From Adiantum capillus-veneris (taxonomy: Eukaryota > Streptophyta > Polypodiopsida > Polypodiales > Pteridaceae): a stretch of 64,000 nucleotides of DNA. Where the stretch lies: NCBI GenBank assembly GCA_014529385.2, contig CM043945.1:95024112-95088111 (forward strand), written 5' to 3'. Below the pieces are notes generated by a model that saw only the letters and a list, made by a program, of their open reading frames with translations, did not search any database and was not told the DNA's origin. A program made the translations under genes and the position numbers. Positions 14,611 to 26,076 of this stretch are shown here, one piece after another. The stretch's first letter is position 1, and each line of letters opens with the position of its first letter.

Positions 14611-15294
14611 AGGTTAACCACTTACTTTTTTAAGCGTCCGTTTTCACTCGTGTTTTTTTACGTTTTTAATGTTTTTTAATGATCGATTTTTTTAATTAAA
14701 GTGTGTGATAGCTCAAAACGAGCATATCACTCAGAGGGTCGCGGTGTGCTTTACAGCACAACGTTCGATCACTTGAAGCTCCGTTGGTCCTCAAAAAAGT
14801 CGATTTTTAGCTACATGTGAAGCTAAAATTCGTAATTTTAAAGGGCGATAGATGCCTAAGCCTGAGCGTGAGCTTGGGCTTGGGTCTGGGAGATATCCCC
14901 GATCCCGGTCCTACCTTTAAAAAATATATATATATAAAGTTATTTTTTTATTTTTTATTTTAAGGGATAAGGTCACCGCGGCCTGCACGCAAGCACACAT
15001 ACACTCTACCTACCTACTTTCAACTAATACACCTACTGTTACACACTAACACACTCTATTAGCTCTCACAGATCTACTTCCTACTTACTGTACTTTATAT
15101 TACACAGAACTAACAACCTTAATACTAACACCTTACACAGAGAAAAAACACAGTACCTTTGAAAACTCCATTAACAAAAAAATACACATGAGCAACACAA
15201 AATCCTTCTTCTCAACACACACACCCTCCTTCCTTACCTTTCCTACAATTGAAATTGCACCACAAAAGAAGCACAGAAGCTTAGTGTATGGCAT

Positions 15295-15314
15295 TCCCCG
15301 GCAAAACGGCGCCA
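15295..15314 (-). promoter_or_regulatory. primer-binding site, tRNA-Asp type
   Basis: Minus strand reads TGGCGCCGTTTTGCCGGGGA, four bases inside the LTR. It complements the 3' end of plant tRNA-Asp apart from a 1-2 base difference in the T run. Confidence 0.75.
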
Positions 15315-15318
15315 AAAA

Positions 15319-15557
15319 TGTGCACGTATGTCGCACGTGTCAATGCAAGGAACTTGCCGATACACTGTGTGCGAGCCAAAAATGGCTCCAAGTACACAAC
15401 AAGCCTAAACTAGTAAGCTCAAAGATGGCGTTGGTGTGTCACTCATTGCTCTACGCTTCCTGTTGTGGAGGATTCCTCGCCGCGAAGAAGAGGGAGACGC
15501 CGCTGCGCCGCGCTCAACCGCCTCGCCGTCGTTGTGCCGCCGCAATGCTCGATCGCA

Positions 15558-15594
<37 letters not shown>

Positions 15595-15927
15595 GCATAT
15601 ATACACACATAAGGAGATGAAGAAGAAGAAGATGGAGATGGAGCAAGAGCACTCTTCAATTGCACAAATGAGAGAATAAGTGAATTTTAGGTTTAGTTGA
15701 CTTTTATATGAGCTCGCCCCATTCACACTTGGGCGCCCATGCTTAGCCAACTAATCCCTTGAATGTTCCAGTTAGAGTGCGCCTCTCATCGACGATCACT
15801 CTTACCCTTTTCCTATTGGACCGACAAGCCCGGTACCTGACTCTACCAAGTAAATAATACAACGTCCGTTGTAGGTTACAACGTCCGTCGTAGGTGATAG
15901 GGTGTTCGTGAGCCGTGAGGGTTAACA
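15319..15927 (-). repeat. 5' LTR of the gag-only element
   Basis: 609 bp, termini TGTGCACG and GTTAACA on the plus strand. Includes a CT tract (15561-15592) and a duplicated ACGTCCGT(T/C)GTAGG motif that is single in the other LTR. Confidence 0.85.
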
Positions 15928-15932
15928 CATTA

Positions 15933-17733
15933 AAAAACAAGATACACCAATAATGTATCTATGTACTGGCTGGGTATATTGGGATGACTGTCAAAAGAAA
16001 GGGGCCGAGTCCAATGAGCATTTGTTGCATTTGATGCCTAGTTTTTTATTGGGTCGCTAGCGTAATCAAGGTGTCACATTGATGATGTATTGCGCACTAT
16101 GGTATTGGTCATATTGCATACCGTGATGGAGGTTTTTGATAACGATGCCGTGACTGAACAAACTGGATTTAATGCGTTTATTTTCACTTAAGGCATGGCT
16201 TATTTACACTTGTTTGTACAGTTTTGGTATTTTTTGGTTCTTATTACTCAAACTAAAATCTAGTGGATTTATTTGGCTTGATATGCTTAGCTGAGTTGTT
16301 TTGCCTAAGCCAAGCAACAGTCAGCTATTTGAGGTATAATAAGATGTTTTTTTGAGAGTCGCATCTAATGCTAAGGACGAAGTTACCACGTTTTGACTGA
16401 TGGTTTTAAAGATGGAGGTGGTAAGAGGTGTACCGCATACACTTGATTAGTCTAGATGAATTGTTTGACTAATTTTGCCACATTAAGCAGGAGAATGACA
16501 AACTTGCTATGTAGAATTTTGATGATGTATGGTTGAGGAGTAGGCACAAAATAACTTTGAACTAATGGTATATTAAGTTACTTGGATCAGAAGGGGTGGT
16601 GGCCTTCTGATCGAAATGATACATATGTAAATATCTATTTAAGGTCTATTAAAAAATTGGGCTACATAGAAACCATACATACAATAACTACATAATTCAA
16701 AGGGCTAATGGACTTTTTTACAAGCTTTAAAGAGATTTTTTTAAAGAATTGAAATACATGTACACTTTGGACGTTTGCTTAAGCAAAAAAAATTGTAAGT
16801 TGGACATGGATAACAACTGATATGGTCCGTTGATGCCTGTAAAACACATTCAAGACTAACATATTTGTTGTCTTGCTTGAATGGATGCAGGTGAGGACTC
16901 TATATTTTCTTGGATTTTTTTTTGGCTTGAAGCAAATGTTTGTCCATGATTTCACTTGCGTCTACTACTTGGGAAGTACTTCTTTAATGAGTCATTATCA
17001 TTGTATACTAGTATGAAGCCTCATTCTCATAAGCCATGTACAAAGATAATTTTAAGACTGAGTTGTTTTTGAACTAATCATTGCCTTTTCTCTAAAGCCA
17101 GCTGTCTTTCGAATGTTAAAGTTCATTTATGTCTTATTATATAAGTAAGAACAGCTACACACACGTCCTATACATAAGGTTTTTCCTTTTTTTTTGGAAA
17201 AACTAGGATGCTGACTTTGGAAACTAGCTTGAATCTTAGTTCTAAGTTGGACCCACTACCTATAATTCCTTTTTTGGTGGGTTGGTGCTAGGTGGTCCTT
17301 CATGGGCTAATATTATGGATACTTGCTCACGGCTATTATAGTCTCTGACTTTGCCGGTTTAAGGATTGCAGGTCCAACCTACAGGACTAATTATATATTT
17401 TCTTTCAGGATCACAAACATTTTAAATCAACAGCTCGCATGAGAGTAGACTACGACCCAGAGAAGCATACAAGTTTTTTATAACAAATTAGGTTTTACCT
17501 AAAGGACCATTCTCCAAAAAAAGCCTTGGCTATTAAAACTAGACCTTTTCTCACTCGATGGGCCAAATGTTGTGTTACATATTACCATAAGTAATCCCTA
17601 GCTTACTAATAAATTTGTTTATTTCAGAACCCTTACTATCTTGCAAGGCTGGAACTATCTTGTGAGTCCCTCTCTGTGGAAGCTTATCTTGTCCTCAGAT
17701 GTATTGGGAGTTTGGATGCTTCTTGACTAATAT
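15933..17733. other. AT-rich region without a recognised gene
   Basis: I see nothing supportable on either strand. Open frames are short and the base composition is AT-rich. Confidence 0.5.
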
Positions 17734-18720
17734 ATGATTTGGCTCTTGCCTCAAAATTTATCTATCTTACACATGCTTTCTTTCAATGATTGGGTCAAGA
17801 TTCTGGCTACCCAAGACAAGGACTCCAAAGATGGGATTAATATAATTTTCCATTACATAGCCCGATTCCCTATACTTTGTGTACAGTATCAGCAAGAGCT
17901 AGCCCTATTTTCTTTTTCTGGGGCTGAATTATTTAACTTTTTGAAAAAATTATGTGGCCTCAATCCATCTTTTATCAGTACGCCTGTTGCTTCAAATGTC
18001 CCTCAAATCGGTGGTATCTTTTGCAGAGATAGTGTGGCACTTGAAGTTGTCACCGAGTTTCAAAACAATCTTTGCTCCCTTAGTGACTCTAATCTCTTGG
18101 AAATGGTACCCAAAGTGTTCAAGGTTTTTCCTTTCCTACCAGTTTGAAAAATTGAAATTGAATCTTTTGGTGTGGACATCAGCTTTGGGTTTTATCTAAC
18201 AAAGCCTTTCTGGCACCAATTCTTAGTGAAACCTGGGTTTATTTGGCTAATCTTCCTTCCTCCACAGTTGGGGATTGTAGACTCAGGATTCTGAAAGGAG
18301 GAGAGTTCTTAAACCGTAAGGAAAACTCATTAAATCCCCCTTCAACCTTAACCGTATTGACCATTCCAAATGCTCTTCCAAACAGGTCTATACATTTGGA
18401 CAAAAGGGAACATGGAGTTTGCTAAAAGTAATCATGACTTCTAGACAAAATCTATTTGGAATGTTTTTCGACCATATAGTAAATGTGCATGTAAATTTCT
18501 TGACCCTAAAGCATCGTGCGAATCCAGCATTATGTGGTTTGACCATGCTATCTGGTTTATCCTCAACCATCTGGACCAGCTCTTCCCCGAGAAGTCGGTG
18601 GCTTTTCATCTATCCCTTATATGTTCTTGGTTAGGTGGCCAAGCTAAACAATTAGTGATTGCTCATATTTATTTCAATATTTTTTGTGGGCTTATGTTGG
18701 ATATCTTAGAGAACTGAAAT
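17734..18720 (+). other. unrecognised coding-like stretch
   Basis: The longest frame (17734-18147, 137 codons) has ordinary amino-acid composition with alternating hydrophobic and polar residues. Further short open frames continue in other phases to about 18717, including a Trp/His-rich stretch around 18520-18660. I recognise no domain. A decayed transposon or host exon set are both possible; random open frame is not excluded. Confidence 0.25.
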
Positions 18721-18779
18721 TTGATGAACCTGAGACATATTTGACCAGTTATGCAAACTACAAAGGTGTTAAAGTATCA

Positions 18780-18975
18780 CTAGTTTACTCAAGCCATGTA
18801 TTGAGGATGATGACTCCCCCTCGTTGAAAAGACCTAACTCTCTAGCCACCCCCAATTCATTCACTTCATGTATGACATCTAGCTCTTCCTCTAATTTTAA
18901 TAGAGGAAAATCTCGCAGCATTACTAGGGGAAGAGGAAGAAACACCCCTATCCGACACCTTCTTGAATTATGATC
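18780..18975 (+). other. Ser/Arg-rich coding-like fragment, unrecognised
   Basis: One plus-strand frame reads a Ser-rich stretch followed by an Arg/Gly-rich end (RGKSRSITRGRGR near 18900-18940) and stops soon after. The composition is protein-like, but no family is evident. Confidence 0.2.
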
Positions 18976-19192
18976 ACTTACGCTGTGTAGGTTGCTATTG
19001 GCCCATGTGGAAGGATGCAACTTACCAAAAAGACTTCTTGTAAAGAGTATATTTACATACATTGTCTTTTCCAAAATGAGCTTCTGGATTGCGTACACCC
19101 AAAGACACTTTTTTGTGAGTGTTTTGACTTACTTTTTGGAAACAATGAAATACTTGATAATGTACTTATTGGTTGGAAGTATCATCAACCTA

Positions 19193-19927
19193 TTAAGAAT
19201 CTGGTCTATAGTAATGATTTTTTATGGCACAACAACGTTCTTGATTGTGCTTGTGATAAATATATTCCTTTTTGTAAACCAAATCAAATTTCTGGATGAA
19301 GGCCAATACTTTGTCGGTGGCACCAAAGGTGCCATCATAGGTGAGAAAAGAGACACTCTTTCCTCCCTCTTTGAACTTCTTGAGCTTTTGTGATCTTCGC
19401 CATGCGGGGTATGATTTGCAATGCCCTCCCCTCTTGTATTCTCTAGGATAATAGCCATAGCTTTCATCGGGAGAGGAGGAAGGTGAAGAAGAAGGAGAAG
19501 AGGGTGACCTCTTTCTTGACCTTTCCTTCCTTTGTTTCCTCTCTTCCCTTTTGGAGTGACAAGGAGAAGGACTGTGTGTTGACCATTTTCTCATAGGAGG
19601 AGTTGGCGATCATCTAGACCGTTGTATTCATGGAGCCACATCTTTAGAGGAACTTAGGGATTCATTACTTTCTTGTTCTTTGGAATCCTCTTCTCGTATG
19701 TAGAGAGTCTTCTTTTGGGGGTCTCATCAAGAGACCTCCTAAGGAAGGGAAATCCCATAAGCACGAAGGTGTTGAGTAACTTTGGCTTGCAAAGTAGGGT
19801 TGCCCATAGCTTGATGCAACCGAGTAACAAGATAATTGATAAACATGGGGGCATCATCATTAGCACCTTCATGTGCAAAATCAAAGTTATCAATGTTCAT
19901 TCTACTCTCTTGGTTATTGTCAGCCAT
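19193..19927 (-). pseudogene. gypsy Gag, frameshifted
   Basis: The start is taken at the ATG of MADNNQESRMNID (19927). The N-terminal part continues to a stop at 19739. A frame change leads into a Lys/Ser-rich linker (about 19594-19440) and then VSFLTYDGTFGATDKVLAFI (about 19285-19345), the signature opening of the Retrotrans_gag domain. The protein would form the cytoplasmic particle that packages element RNA. The domain is incomplete and ends in unrelated codons, so the copy is dead. Confidence 0.6.
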
Positions 19928-20340
19928 GTTAATTATACTTATGTGTTTACTTAATGTATTTTTTGGCAACTCAAAACCTTAGTTGCTACTCCTCTTAGCC
20001 TTTGAAAATAAGCACTTAAGTATCTACACCCACCGCTCGAATTGGTTAATTATAGAGAGTAGTGGGGTGGGTCTAACATATAGCAGAATTGCCGAGGAAT
20101 AGCCCATTTCAGACTTCTTATGGCTCAATAATGGTAAATCTGGTAAAGTTGTAGGCAAGTCTAAAAAGAACCCATTATTAAAACCAAAGCTCCCAAGGTG
20201 TGCACCATATCCCACATAGTGGACTCAATAAAATCGATAATAGATCCCAGTCCCACTTACCCTAATATAATTAGCAAAATCAACCATCAATAGGCTACTT
20301 TAAGGACCTCTCTTCTTAAGGAAGAAAAGAGAAACCAAAT

Positions 20341-20352
20341 GCTCTGATACCA
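20341..20352 (-). promoter_or_regulatory. primer-binding site, initiator tRNA-Met type
   Basis: Minus strand reads TGGTATCAGAGC, the standard plant LTR-element PBS, two bases inside the LTR end. Confidence 0.8.
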
Positions 20353-20354
20353 AT

Positions 20355-21104
20355 GTAATGGAATTGGTCTATTAACTTTGAGAATACCGGAATTAAGAGA
20401 ATTAGAGTGAGCATTTTTGTGAAATTACTTTGAGAACATAGAGGGTGAACTTAATTGATAGTAGCAACATAAACATAGTACTTAATTAACTTGGCATGAA
20501 CAATAGTTCTGCTAGAGAGAGAGAGTATTAGAGAACATGACAATAGTTGAGGACCAAATTTACTTGGAGTCGGTCCCCCTCCAAAAGGCATTTGTATTAT
20601 AGTCTCCTATCAAGAGAGACTTGATACAATACAATCTTTGTGTTCCTTTTGACCTAGGTGATGCAATGAAGATGGAAAGCTTCATGCATCACAAGGATAA
20701 CATAAACTTTGCAAAAAAAAAAAAGGTATTAACTATCCCAAGCCTCAGTTCCAAGGCCTTAAACACCTTCGAAGGTGGAGAGAGCTAGCGGGGAATGAGG
20801 GTAGGGAAGAGGAAGAAGAATCAGCCATAGAGAAAGAAATAGTTCCTCACTTATCATCACTCTTCTTGCTTAGAATAGAATAATATCATAGTAATGAAGA
20901 TGAATAAGATGACAAGCTTAAGCATTGAAGCATGGCTCTTGGTTGGATTTGCATTCCATAGCCAAGAGTGTTGGTGCAGGCTCTTCACTTCTCAACAAGC
21001 TTGGAGAAGGAGATGGAGCTCTTGCACTTTGCACTCCACACAATGAGATAATGTGTGTGTGTGTGTGTGTATGGGAGAGTATACCCCCATCTCATGCTTG
21101 GTCC

Positions 21105-21138
<34 letters not shown>

Positions 21139-21818
21139 ATATTTAATTATATCGTTTGGGGACATGTGTCCTCTTTTTCCTCTTTGAGAGAAAGAACTTA
21201 ATTATTTATTTTTTATGTATCTAAATTCTCATTGGACCCCTTTAAAGCCTATCCAATAGGATTTTCAAGCACATCATGAGGGCCACATGTGGAAAATTTT
21301 ACCATGTGCCTTTATGCTTCTTAAGTCATTTGGTTTGAATTGAACACTTCAAGCACTTAGTCAATCAAGCATGGAAACCATTTATGCCTCTTGAGAGTTT
21401 ATCTTTGAATTGAACACTTCAAGAACCTTAGTCATTTTAAGCATAAAAACCTCAAGCTTTGGGCAAGGTTCCCACAAACACTTTAAGCACTTTAGTTAGC
21501 AAGCCGACAAGCACCTCATGCTTTGGTAGGGTTCCCACCTCAAGATCAGCCCTGGCTTGCCTAAGGTCAAAGGACTTTTTAACACTAACTTTTGGAGGTC
21601 TTTAATGAAGCTAACCCTAAGGTCTTTAAGCTCCATTGGGTAGCATTGCTCTTTAACAAACCATCTCTCATTTGGACCCCTTTAACCTTGGCCCCATGTT
21701 GAGACAGATCCATAAGCACATGTCTATATTCTAACCCATGTTCCCGTTTATTCTCCCACTTTAAATGACCAATTTAATATGATAAAATCATTTGGGTTGG
21801 TTAGATATTAGAATTTAT
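20355..21818 (-). repeat. long gypsy LTR (about 1.46 kb)
   Basis: The inner end is fixed by the PBS. The outer end is inferred from where homology with the LTR starting at about 46110 stops, exactly where copia sequence begins. It includes TG (21052-21070) and CT (21107-21135) tracts and a repeated TTGAATTGAACACTTCAAG motif near 21334 and 21412. Confidence 0.6.
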
Positions 21819-24810
21819 GATAATGCATTTCCGGCTAGTCGTGGGATAAAACACCAATATATAGTGCCTTATATGCCTCAGCAAAATGGTGTTGCTGGGA
21901 GGAAAAACAGGTCACTTACGAAAATGGCACGATGTATGGTCAAAAGTCAAGCTTTGCCACATTCTTTTTGGCTTGAGGCCATCATTTGTGCCAATTATGT
22001 ACTAAACAGGTGTCCTATGAAAGCTTTGCAGTCTATTACTCCATATAAATCATGGCATGATAAAAAGCCTTCTATTGAGCACATGCGTGTTTTTGGTTGT
22101 TTGGCATATGCTTTGGTGCCACAAACACAGCGTAGAAATTGGATGATAAGGTTGTCAAATGTATTTTTGTTGGTTATAGTGATGAAAGTAAAGGTACAGG
22201 TTGTATCATCCACAAACAAAGCATATTCTTGTTTCATGGGATTTTCCATTTGTGGAAGATTCTGTTCAACATTGCCATCATGTACTAGAGATAGTAATGT
22301 AAGCTCACATGACATTTATGACACTTTGTCCTCTTTTCAGTGGTGGAAGTTCGAATGTAAATTCTAATGAGGCAAATGTACATCCTATGGGGGTTTCTGA
22401 AAACGTTACAGATCAGCCTATTCCTGATGAAGATGTACATGATGTACTTGATGAGGAAAGGGCTAAAAATGAGCAGGCTAGAGGTATGCCAAAATGGCTG
22501 GTGCATACAGTGTGTGACTATAAATTGGATGCACCTTTGTCTAGTTGTACTCGTTCAGGCTCTTGCCATGTATCTTATGTATCAGATTGTTATGCTTTGG
22601 CTATGTGTAGCTTACATGATGTTGAGGAACCTATGTCTTTTGATGAAGCACAGAATTCAAAAATTTGGATGGCTGCCATGCAATCAAAATATGATGCACT
22701 TATAGAAAATGACACATGGACTTTATGTGATTTGCCTGTTGGAAAAAAGGCCATTGGTACGAAGTGGGTTTACAAGTTGAAACGCAAGCCGGATGGTGAG
22801 ATCGATCGCCATAAGGCTCGACTTGTTGCAAAGGGTTATGCACAGCAAAAACGCATAGATTATGAAGAGACTTTTGTTCCCACTTGTTGTATGACTACTG
22901 TGCGTTTTCTATGTGCATTGGCAGCTCATTTTGGTTGGGATGTACATCAATCAAACATTGTTACTGATTTCTTGAATGGTGACATATTTGAGGAAGTTTA
23001 TGTAACGCAGCCTCGCGGTTTTGTCATAAAAGGACAAGAGGACAAAGTGTGCAAATGTAAGAAGGCTTTGTATGGGTTGAAGCAATCTCCTCGTGCTTGG
23101 TATGAGAAAACTGACACTCATTTGGTTAAATGAGGCTTTCGTAATAGTCCAACAGAAAGCACATTGTATGTAAAGCGTGAGGGTGATGTACTTCTCATTG
23201 TGGTTCTTTATGTTGATGATTTGCTGATCACTGGACCAAATGAGAGACATATTGCTGAATTTAAGGCTGATTTGAATGCTACTTTCAAGATGAAAGATTT
23301 AGGGCTGTTGCATCATTACTTGGGTATACAGTTTAAACATTGTGATGGTGGTATTGCCTTGTGTCAAAAAAGTTACATAGAGACATTGCTATGTAAGTTT
23401 GGACTTGAGGATTGCAAACCTATTGCCACTCCTATGGAAACAGGTTTGAAGTTAAGTCTACATGATGCTGGCGATCCTGCTGATGTCACTCTTTACCAAA
23501 CTGATGGTGGCTACCTCATTTATGTATGCAACACGAGGCCAGATATTCAGTTTGCAGTCTCACAGGTCAGCAGATTCATGCATAGCCCAGGGTCTAAGCA
23601 TTGGCAGGCTGCCAAAAGGATTTTCCGCTAGCTTAGTGGCACTTTACACCTTGGCTTGTTTTATCCCAACGAGGGATCATTGCCGCCAGACTTACATGCT
23701 TTTTCGGACTCAGATTGGGCTGGTTTTTTGACACGCGAGTGTCCACAAGTGGTTTTTGTTTCATGCTTGGCAGTTCATATCATGGTTGAGCAAGAAGCAA
23801 CCTATTGTGGCCACTTCGAGTTGTGAGGCTGAGTACATGGCAGTCTTCACAGCTACGGTTGAGTGTGTATGGCTCAGACGCCTTATGGATGATTTGGGTG
23901 TTGGACTTTGGGTGTTGGATAGGACACTGCCAACACTATCTACACTGACAGTCAAAGCGCATTCGCAGTTGCGAGGAACTGCCAGTGTAATGGTGGTATT
24001 GCCTTGTGTCAAAAAAGTTACATAGAGACATTGCTATATAAGTTTGGACTTGAGGATTGCAAACCTATTGCCACTTGCATGAAAACGGGTTTGAAGTTGA
24101 GTCTACATGATGCTAGGGATCCTACTGATGTCACTCTTTACCAAACTGCTGTTGGATGCCTCATTTATGTATGCAACACAAGGATGGATATTCAGTTTGC
24201 AGTCTCACAGGTCAATAGATTTATGCATAGCCTAGTGTCTAAGCATTGGCAGACTGTGAAGAGGATTTTTTGCTACTTGAGTGGCACTTTACATCTTGGC
24301 TTGTTTTATCCCAAGGGGGTATCATTTCCGCGAGACTTACATGCTTTTTTGGACTCAGATTGGGCTGGTTGTTTTGACACACGAGTGTCCACAACTTGTT
24401 TTTGTTTCATGCTTGGCAGTTCATGCATATCATGGTTGAGCAAGAAGCAACCTACTGTGCCCACTTCCAGTTGTGAGGCTGAGTACAGGGCAGTCTTCAC
24501 AGCTACGGTTGACTGTGTATGGCTTAAATGCCTTATGGATGATTTGGGTGCTGGATAGGACACTGCCAACACTATCTACACTGATAGTCAGAGCGCATTG
24601 GCAGTTGTGACAAACCCAGTTTTTCATGCTCGTACAACGCACATTGAGGTGCATTACCACTATGTCAGGGAGAGGCTCTCAGCAGGAGAGATCGACTTGG
24701 CTTATGTGCCAACACAGGACAACCTTGTAGATCTTTTCACAAAGGCATTGTCCCGTGAGAAGTTTGAAGCTTTCGGCAAAGCTTTGGGCTTACTCCCCTT
24801 TGTGGACTGA
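21819..24810 (+). pseudogene. Copia-1 pol (integrase end, RT, RNase H), broken and partly duplicated
   Basis: The first residues match integrase after the second Asp of the DDE triad; the NGVAGRKNRS motif has Gly where relatives have the catalytic Glu. A frameshift near 22135 precedes the linker, then RT from about 22740. The RT carries LYVDDLLITG (23207-23236). CGA has become TGA at 23131-23133 and TAG occurs at 23629-23631. After RNase H has begun (CEAEYMAV near 23820) the sequence jumps back at about 23985 and repeats the RT end and RNase H (24000-24810). The terminal RNase H reads through to a normal stop at 24808-24810. It is not functional. Confidence 0.9.
23345..24600 (+). repeat. tandem partial duplication of the RT-RNase H region in Copia-1
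   Basis: About 640 bases from GGTGGTATTGCCTTGTGTC at 23345 recur at 23990 (offset 645). The two copies differ at many codons, so they are not a recent simple duplication. Confidence 0.85.
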
Positions 24811-24885
24811 TCTTGTCCTCAGGGCATGGCACTTCCCTTTACTAATGTGCCAGCTCTCGTTCACCGCATCACTCTAGGGGGGATT

Positions 24886-25114
24886 TGTTACCATATACAT
24901 GTGGTAGTGATGTGTGTGAACACACTTAGGACCGCCGGGGCATTTTTTCCCTCTTTAGGAGGTTTTTTCCCCCGTGCTTTGTATATACACCCATATATTC
25001 TAGGGCTATCTATCTTTCCATTTCACACTAAGTAATACACTCTCTATTGTGTGCCTTGAGCTTCCTTTGTCTTCTCCAAGCTATGTGTGTTTTCCTGCAA
25101 TTGTAATTCCAACA
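24886..25114 (+). repeat. 3' LTR of Copia-1
   Basis: 229 bp, TGTTACC...CCAACA, preceded by the PPT-like TAGGGGGGA at 24875-24883. Similar throughout to the LTRs at 25488 and 30436. Confidence 0.9.
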
Positions 25115-25274
25115 ATAAGCATGTTAACATGTTACGCTTTTTGTGCTAGTTATCATGTGCCAACAAGCACAAATTGTTAACATAAGAACAATATTTGAAA
25201 TGAGTATACAAACTGTGTATTCAAATTGAGTGGGGGTGCTGCTTATGGCCTCTCCATGACTGGTTTGGATCCCA
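25115..25274. other. spacer between Copia-1 and the split gene
   Basis: AT-rich; a frame near 25225-25270 (AYGLSMTGLDPIGEV) may be the upstream continuation of the gene fragment that follows. Confidence 0.3.
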
Positions 25275-25487
25275 TTGGTGAGGTGGGAGCAACTTAGTGA
25301 TGTGGAATGGTTTAGTATGTTCAGACAGTCAAAGGACCCCAGCCAATACCACATTAAATACAGTTGCATCCACAACAATATGTATGAGCATGTGATGCAG
25401 TTTCACTATAAGGTCTTCCAGAAGGGTCCAATCAACATGGAGATAAATTCGGCATTCGCAAAGGGGTTTGTTAAAGAATTCATCCAT
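25275..25487 (+). pseudogene. split gene remnant, exon upstream of the Copia-2 insertion
   Basis: An open frame of 71 codons ends exactly at the copia target site. Removing the copia element and one copy of the TCCAT duplication joins it in phase with 30668-30905. The joined protein is rich in aromatic residues, with SDVEWFSMFRQSKDP near the start. I do not recognise the family. The start codon is not established; the exon may begin further upstream. Confidence 0.45.
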
Positions 25488-25714
25488 TGTTACCATATAC
25501 ATGTGGTAGTTATGTGTGTGAACACATTAGGACCGCCGGGGCATTTTTTCCCTCTTTAGGAGGTTTTTTCCCGCGTGCATTGTATATACGCCCATCACTC
25601 TAGGGCTATCCATCTTTCCATTGCACACTAAGTAGCATACTCTCTATTGTGTGCCTTGAGCTTCCTTCATCTTCTCCAAGCTGTGTGTGTTTCTCTGCAA
25701 CCCTAATTCCAACA
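25488..25714 (+). repeat. 5' LTR of Copia-2
   Basis: TGTTACC...CCAACA. A TATATA at 25583-25588 is a plausible promoter TATA box for the genomic RNA. Confidence 0.95.
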
Positions 25715-25716
25715 AT

Positions 25717-25728
25717 TGGTATCAAAGC
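25717..25728 (+). promoter_or_regulatory. primer-binding site, initiator tRNA-Met type
   Basis: TGGTATCAAAGC starts two bases after the 5' LTR; one base differs from the common TGGTATCAGAGC. Confidence 0.85.
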
Positions 25729-26076
25729 AGGTCACGTCCTCCCGGGCTTAGTCGCCAGCTGCTCCAGCACACACCTGCTCACTTTCTCCGATTTCAGTGA
25801 GCTTTGGCGAGCGTTCGCAGGTCGACAAATATTTTGGGTCAGCTCGAAGAGCTGGGTCTGCTCAGAATTTTGATTTGGGCTCATTTCGGCCTCCGTTTCC
25901 ACTACAGGCAGTACTGCACAGACTATTTCGTCATTTTGTGCAGATTTTCTGTCAGTGCCGTTTTCTACATAACAGGTGCCTTATAGTCTTCTACGGTTTG
26001 TGCTATATAGCACAAGTTGTTCCCGCTCCATTTCTCCTATTTTCGGGCAGTTTTCACATCAGGTGTAGCATTTACC

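Larger units (their letters stand above)
11130..15927 (-). mobile_element. complete gag-only (non-autonomous) LTR retrotransposon
   Basis: Two LTRs (11130-11701 and 15319-15927) enclose 3.6 kb. The element is flanked by the 5-bp target duplication CATTA (11125-11129 and 15928-15932). On the minus strand the right LTR is followed by a PBS matching the 3' end of tRNA-Asp, and the left LTR is preceded by a G-rich PPT. The interior encodes only a broken gag-like protein; no protease, RT, RNase H or integrase is visible. This fits the class called TR-GAG or LARD, which must borrow enzymes from a relative. tRNA-Asp priming is known from Athila/Tat-group gypsy elements, which is a hint of lineage only. 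Confidence 0.85.
19193..21818 (-). mobile_element. minus-strand Ty3/gypsy fragment: gag, PBS and 5' LTR
   Basis: Order on the minus strand is LTR (21818 to 20355), tRNA-Met type PBS (20352-20341), leader, gag (from 19927). No pol follows to the left, so the element is truncated or its remainder was deleted. Its LTR is homologous, in inverted orientation, to sequence at about 46110-47200 next to the plus-strand gypsy element, so both belong to one family. Confidence 0.7.
21819..25114 (+). mobile_element. 5'-truncated copia element (Copia-1)
   Basis: Begins inside the integrase core and lacks 5' LTR, gag and protease. It carries the integrase end, RT, RNase H and a 3' LTR (24886-25114). It is closely related to the full-length element at 25488-30662. 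No target duplication can be assigned because the 5' end is lost. Confidence 0.9.
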
